Source of the DNA: Owenia fusiformis
Lineage: Eukaryota; Annelida; Polychaeta; Sabellida; Oweniidae
Length of the DNA stretch: 60,000 nt
NCBI GenBank assembly: GCA_903813345.2
Contig: CAIIXF020000005.1
Coordinates: forward strand, 32,369,375-32,429,374
Reading direction: 5' to 3'
Below, piece after piece: positions 57,201 to 60,000 of the stretch. Made by a program: the position numbers and the translations under genes. The notes below the pieces were generated by a model, which worked only from the letters and a program-made list of their open reading frames with translations, was not told the DNA's origin and made no database searches. Position 1 is the stretch's first letter, and the number at the start of each line of letters is the position of its first letter.

Positions 57201-59797
57201 AAAAACAGACTGGATTAAATGCCCTTACCAATATCAACTTGAAGTCTGAAAATGTGATTTTGTCTACTTTCAGAAAAACTGTACTCATTCCCAGTTACTG
57301 GTTTTCCACCACTGCTGCTGGCCAAAACATTTCCTTGCAGGTCCTGGGAAATGGGAGTACTGCTGAAAGCTAGAAGACTATCGTCCTCTTCTTGGTAGAA
57401 GCCAACCGAGTCCCCCACCTGAATCTCCATGGGTGGGTCTATGGGTACCTATAAAAATAGGCATATAGGCCAGTCAAACTTGGGTTTGTAGAAAAAACCG
57501 GGTACCGGGTACCGGGTACCGGGTAGTAAATCCTCCATGCTAGGTTCATTCTTGGTACCCGGTACCCGGTCAAAAAACCGAAAAATACGATTTGTTTTGA
57601 ATATACAAAAATGTATGTAACTTCCCTCAAAATTGAGCCAGAAGCTTCAAATAAAAAGCATTTTAAGGCTCTTTTCTTCCTCTATCATCATGGTCATATT
57701 GTCATCGAATAGGCCTGTCAACTGTCCCGCAATTTGCGTATTTGTCACGCATTTGCTGAAGAATTTGAAGCCACGCCAGAAAATGTCACGCAAATACGCA
57801 TTTTACCTGGTAATTGTCAAGCAAAAATATTTCTGTAGAAAAAATTCTAAAACAGTTCGCCGATACAGCAAAAATACGACCACCAAAAAAACGTACGCAA
57901 TCCGTTCGGACTTTTCACGCGAATCACGTATATGTCACGCATTCCGTTCGAAATTTTTCGTCACCTCTAATTTCAATAGTTCGTATGTTGGTACGTGGAC
58001 AGTTTTGATTATGATTTAAATCTGTAAATAGCTATCGTTACTTTAGCAGAGAGGTGACGTGTGTTAATTTACATGATGCAACGTGTAAGATTTTGATTAT
58101 TAATCATAATTTAAGTTATCCCAATTTTCGACGAAACGTCCACTGAAGTGTAAATTGTTACGTCTTACAATGTCATAGGCGATCGCACCCCACCCCATAA
58201 CCTATGAAAATATGACCACGATGATAGAGGAAGAATAGAACCTTAAAATGCTTTTTATTTGAAGCTTCTAGGTCAATTTAACGGAAGTTACATACATTTT
58301 TGTATATTCAAAACAAATCTTACACGTTTTCTAATGATCTAAATATGTTATATAATCGTATTTTTCGTTTTTTGGGTACCCGGTTTTTTCGACCGGGTAC
58401 CGGGTACCAAGTTTGAACCCAGCATGGAGGATTTACTACCCGGTACCCGGTACCCGGTTTTTTCTACAAACCCGTCAAACTTTTCTCATTAAAGGAACCA
58501 AATACAACCAAAACTCCTAAAGATAAATGCGGATATGGCTAGTACCTGTAACTACCGTCATGAACTTCATCAAAGATTCATTTCTGTACATATCTTATTA
58601 TTTAAATAGTAGCTTAATTAATTTTGAAACATTGTACAATAACCAAATGTTACATTTTTATACAGGTCATGGGCTTTCAATTCTAGTTGAAAGCCCATGT
58701 ACAGGTTGAACAAAACCTGCATTTACTTACCATAAATTCCCTAGTATTACTTATCCTGTTCTGAGATGAGACACTGATCTCTTTGTTATGAACCAGAAGA
58801 AACTTATTGTTATCATTAGGCCTCCATATTTGAAAATAGAAAACGGGTCCCTGAAATGCAACAAAAGCACAAGATATTCAAGGGATAATCAAAGATATTG
58901 AGCAAATTATATTTCAAAAGGTTTTCAGAACATTTTGCTTCCAAGTTTAACACCATATATCTTACTGTCTTTAATATCTAAATTATTTAATAAATGAACA
59001 AGGATGGGTTATTTCAGATGTTATATTTGGATTTGTCCCCTGAATTATGGATTGTAAAGTATTAATTGGAAATTCATACATTGCTAGACAAGGTAAGTAT
59101 GATTCCAACCAATCCAAACACGCTATTTCATATAACTGCATTGCATTGTATAACCAACAATCTACTGAAGATCATTTGTTATATGGTTGTCAAGGTGACA
59201 ACTTGACTCTACAGATTGAAATTGATAAATTGCCAATTTGTCCCTTGCAAAAGGTTTCATTGAAAATATGTTCCTTTAGCAATTTTGTATCTTTTAATCA
59301 ATTTTGTAGAAAATATATCGCAATGTGTGAAAAGAATTTAAGCCCAAGACTCAATGGATTGTGGCCGATTCATTCCACTCAGGCATTGTTTCCTAAACTT
59401 AACACTCGATTCTGCAAATCTTGTGCAAAGGTTAACACAACACCTTGAAGATTTTCTTCAGAAAATGAAACAGAAAACACTATTTCTTATAATTGACATT
59501 TCTATAATGATTCTTTACTGTATCGCTAAGATGCTCGTGAATCTTGCACAAATTAAGTTTCATCTTTAATGATCTGAAAACATAAGTTTTAAATCTTTTA
59601 TTTTATTCTCTTTTCTTTTATTCTCACCTCAAGTGAATTCTCCTCCAATGGCACATTACTTGAAGATCTAAAACGCAAGTATGTAAGTTTTCCTGCAGGA
59701 AGTACAAAATCTATAAGAATCCAGGATTTGTCAGAGACGCCTTGCTTTGAAGAACCTTCTACATCAACTGGATAACCGATCTTCGCAACGTAAGCAT
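46154..59797 (-). CDS. Extracellular mosaic protein (Ig-MAM-PAN-mucin), 12 3'-terminal exons
   Basis: Exons in transcription order: 59797-59628, 58850-58731, 57448-57229, 56832-56458, 55407-55249, 54896-54675, 54466-54290, 53829-53785, 53611-53345, 53080-52504, 48209-48068, 46327-46154. Every junction has GT-AG borders and compatible phase; most middle exons are phase 1/1, as usual for shuffled extracellular modules. Modules are two or three beta-rich segments, one Ig domain, one MAM domain, a Thr linker, a PAN/apple domain, a Thr/Ser/Pro repeat and a unique C-terminal region. No transmembrane helix is evident in view and the first exons are outside the window, so signal peptide and localisation are unseen. 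It is probably secreted or matrix-bound. I do not recognise an orthologue with a gene name. Confidence 0.88.
46865..47314. repeat. Tandem duplication, 240-bp period
   Basis: Two copies share 'gataattggtttatcc', 'aactggatgtttttgatttgg' and 'gacaacacagacacatttgc'. The latter starts at 47038 and again at 47278. Confidence 0.9.
47388..47541 (+). pseudogene. Transposase C-terminal remnant (pogo/Tigger type) with PIP box
   Basis: An open frame DILNALDILKDYASSRMSTH, then EKLFLIEEGIYSNIANAKSA, ends KKQTTMNDFFKLK-stop. The last motif QTTMNDFF fits the PCNA-interacting consensus Qxx[ILM]xx[FY][FY]. A C-terminal 'KQTtitdFF' is common in Tigger/pogo transposases, and Drosophila pogo transposase binds PCNA. 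The upstream catalytic DDD region is not recognisable here. Confidence 0.65.
48530..48838. repeat. Inverted repeat pair, left member
   Basis: Reverse complement of 51988-52305. Both carry 'tttctggctgtaMaaa', 'aatccacccatcaac' and 'caatttttcatgcaaagttac'-type sequence. Probably two copies of a dispersed element. Confidence 0.82.
49892..50685. mobile_element. TIR element with CACGGTG ends and 5-bp duplication
   Basis: The left end is CACGGTGTTAAAGCATGACG; the right end is its complement with one mismatch. CTATT flanks both sides (49887-49891, 50686-50690). The 794-bp body has a 67-codon frame at 49928-50131 that I do not recognise. Confidence 0.82.
51988..52305. repeat. Inverted repeat pair, right member
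   Basis: See 48530-48838; about 80-85% identical by eye, with small indels. It ends ~200 bp before the donor of the mucin-like exon. Confidence 0.82.
52504..53080 (-). CDS. Mosaic protein exon: Thr/Ser/Pro mucin-like repeat
   Basis: The acceptor is AATTCCAG|CTCC (phase 1) and the donor GCAAG|GTAAAC (phase 2). The first two thirds are an 18-bp (6-residue) repeat PVTTST/PDTTST in about 20 copies, then TPAPTTPVTTQPSPSTPTPT. Such sequence is normally heavily O-glycosylated and acts as an extended stalk or gel-forming spacer. The last ~45 codons are non-repetitive, with two Cys. Frames on the opposite strand of the repeat are artefacts. Confidence 0.9.
53178..53326 (+). pseudogene. Inverted partial duplicate of the 57448-57229 exon with its 3' splice site
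   Basis: On the plus strand it reads 'ctatttttatag|gtacccatagacccaccc' followed by PIDPPLEIQVGDSVGFYQEE, matching the first ~75 bp of the minus-strand exon at 57448 and its intron. Its upstream part also matches 58483-58515, so it represents the sequence before the 57482-58473 element inserted. Confidence 0.85.
53345..53611 (-). CDS. Mosaic protein exon: PAN/apple domain
   Basis: Phase 1/1 exon, 89 codons. It contains DVTVEQCLQACVERQLGFTC, KSVDYVVSEGKCLLS and LDYYERLEC, the Cys pattern and 'Ch..C......C....y....C.l' layout of PAN/apple domains, which bind proteins or carbohydrates in extracellular proteins. Confidence 0.9.
53785..54466 (-). CDS. Mosaic protein exons: MAM C-terminal part and Thr linker
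   Basis: Exon 54466-54290 (phase 1/1) encodes GPQMLDEHKLWRYAEVDIPS, then ISFRVERGESYNGDIAIDDI, the 'W..a.v.l...f.v.f....g....g.iAiDDi' signature of MAM domains. Its acceptor is TTTTCTCAAAAG; the more obvious upstream AG (54502 region) would break the frame. Exon 53829-53785 (45 bp, phase 1/1, so skippable) is a linker, VSGIKEDMPLVTTTTG. Confidence 0.87.
53845..54160. repeat. Minisatellite, ~22-bp unit, intronic
   Basis: About 14 copies of ACAATAGGTACAATAAGATA-type units. Tyr/Cys/Leu-rich frames on the minus strand are artefacts. Confidence 0.93.
54675..55407 (-). CDS. Mosaic protein exons: MAM domain N-terminal part
   Basis: Exons 55407-55249 and 54896-54675, both phase 1/1. The domain begins ESECDFEFINKATSIQEYCS, continues WATLSGNTQSGGTGPLSDNS and then GYYIYAEASDPASSGDY, as in MAM domains ('CdFe..... 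C.w.... W.....tgp..D...g.y.y.e.s'). It goes on with PGKLTFYYHAFGEHIGSLDV. MAM domains act in homophilic adhesion and extracellular assembly. Confidence 0.9.
54985..55150. mobile_element. Degenerate pogo/Tigger-type MITE
   Basis: Internal 'gtggaacacctct' motifs and a right end 'taagacagattttact'; the left end is eroded. Confidence 0.5.
55515..56035. mobile_element. Foldback element, 75-bp arms, CAC ends, 5-bp duplication
   Basis: Left CACCCCGGAATAGCCTGACT and the complement of the right end (CACACCGGAATAGCCTGACT) differ by one base; the arms run to about 55588 and from 55962. ATTTT flanks both sides (55510-55514, 56036-56040). No coding sequence. Confidence 0.85.
56458..56832 (-). CDS. Mosaic protein exon: immunoglobulin domain
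   Basis: One 125-codon phase 1/1 exon, as typical of single-exon Ig modules. It shows KGSAILLNCHFADES (B-strand Cys), NISASDAGSYTCKHQ (the 'D.g.Y.C' F-strand motif) and a G strand ending EFDVAVKG. Extra Cys residues (EQPCCMF) lie between. V-type length. Confidence 0.9.
57229..57448 (-). CDS. Mosaic protein exon: beta-sandwich segment
   Basis: Starts VPIDPPMEIQVGDSVGFYQE (phase 0) and ends FRLQVDIG (phase 1). 'Gd.vGfy' and the preceding exons suggest one jelly-roll-like module spread over three exons; the family is not recognised. Its start is duplicated in inverse orientation at 53178-53326. Confidence 0.8.
57482..58473. mobile_element. MULE-like foldback element, 992 bp, 9-bp target duplication
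   Basis: Ends GGGTTTGTAGAAAAAACCGG and the inverse CCGGTTTTTTCTACAAACCC, flanked by GTCAAACTT on both sides (57473-57481, 58474-58482). Long arms (~200 bp, to about 57690 and from about 58210) include reiterated GGTACCGG. The middle, with repeated 'gtcacgcat', carries no recognised transposase. Confidence 0.88.
58731..58850 (-). CDS. Mosaic protein exon: beta-sandwich segment
   Basis: 40 codons, phase 0/0: GPVFYFQIWRPNDNNKFLLV, then HNKEISVSSQNRISNTREFM. The acceptor is CATTTCAG and the donor ATG|GTAAGT. It continues into VPIDPPM of the next exon. Confidence 0.82.
58851..59627. other. Intron of the mosaic gene
   Basis: AT-rich with a 133-codon plus-strand frame (59047-59448) lacking any recognisable domain and with uneven composition; I see no gene in it. 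Confidence 0.5.
59628..59797 (-). CDS. Mosaic protein exon: beta-sandwich segment (first visible)
   Basis: Phase 1/0, 56 codons: AYVAKIGYPVDVEGSSKQGV, then SWILIDFVLPAGKLTYLRFR and SSSNVPLEENSLE. The acceptor is AATTGCAG and the donor GAG|GTGAGA. The phase 1 start suggests a module boundary; further exons lie to the right of the window. Confidence 0.82.
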
Positions 59798-60000
59798 CTG
59801 CAATTATATTTATTTGATAAAATGTTTATAAAATAAATACAGCTCTTTTCAATTTTCATTGTTTTTAGTTGATTATTTGATATACAACATGCATTTGAAT
59901 AACATTAATTATTAATGTTAAATAAACCAACAATTCAATTAAGTAGTAAGGTACAATTAAATGATATAGAAAGTAGAGTCCATTTCACTGCTTCATTTCG

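Noticed and set aside
57633-58019. 128-codon plus-strand frame
   Set aside because: Inside the MULE-like foldback element; low-complexity composition and no transposase motif.
59047-59448. 133-codon plus-strand frame in an intron of the mosaic gene
   Set aside because: Contains Cys-rich but unrecognisable sequence, no homology that I can see, and no splice or promoter context; chance ORF cannot be excluded but a gene is not supported.

Overview
The window is nuclear DNA of an animal, most likely a marine invertebrate; I cannot name the species. It is AT-rich. Short coding exons with consensus GT-AG junctions are separated by introns full of minisatellites, foldback elements and MITEs, and a LINE related to CR1/Jockey-type elements lies at the left edge.

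Positions 1-2228 hold the 3' part of a non-LTR retrotransposon (open reading frame without its N-terminal endonuclease, 3' hairpin, GAATT-repeat tail). From 4607 to 41919 (+) lies one large gene of about 32 visible exons, an orthologue of phospholipase C epsilon (PLCE1). In order it encodes a talin/kindlin-like FERM F2-F3 region, a CDC25-type RasGEF, a PH domain, EF hands, the PLC X box, an acidic X-Y linker, the Y box, a C2 domain, RA1, RA2 and one of two alternative C-terminal exons. Every junction from exon 2 onward is phase compatible. The vertebrate protein as I know it starts with a region that is not FERM, so the in-frame FERM-RasGEF-PLC architecture is the most interesting protein-level observation. 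Its logic would be a Rap/Ras exchange factor and PIP2 hydrolase joined to a membrane/adhesion-binding module.

Several PLCE1 splice sites are embedded in tandem repeats: a 52-bp unit carrying a 5' splice site (15 copies), a 96-bp unit carrying a 3' splice site plus most of an EF-hand exon (7 copies, the last 6 open in frame), and a 26-bp unit carrying a 5' splice site (3 copies). One intron has the signature of a U12-type intron.

Positions 41920-46153 are the intergenic/3'UTR region between two convergent genes. From 59797 down to 46154 (-) lies the 3' portion (12 exons) of a gene for a secreted or surface mosaic protein: beta-sandwich-like modules, an Ig domain, a MAM domain, a PAN/apple domain, a Thr/Ser/Pro mucin-like repeat and a unique C-terminal region. 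Its 5' end is outside the window.

Mobile DNA is prominent. There are pogo/Tigger-type MITEs (CAGTAAAACCTG ends, TA duplications) with one larger relative that keeps the 3' end of a transposase with a PIP box. There is a MULE-like 992-bp foldback with a 9-bp target duplication and an 'empty site' paralogue 4 kb away. Three foldback elements have CAC...GTG ends and 5-bp duplications, a LINE fragment is nested in a MITE, and there are many inverted repeat pairs. No tRNA, rRNA or CRISPR was seen.
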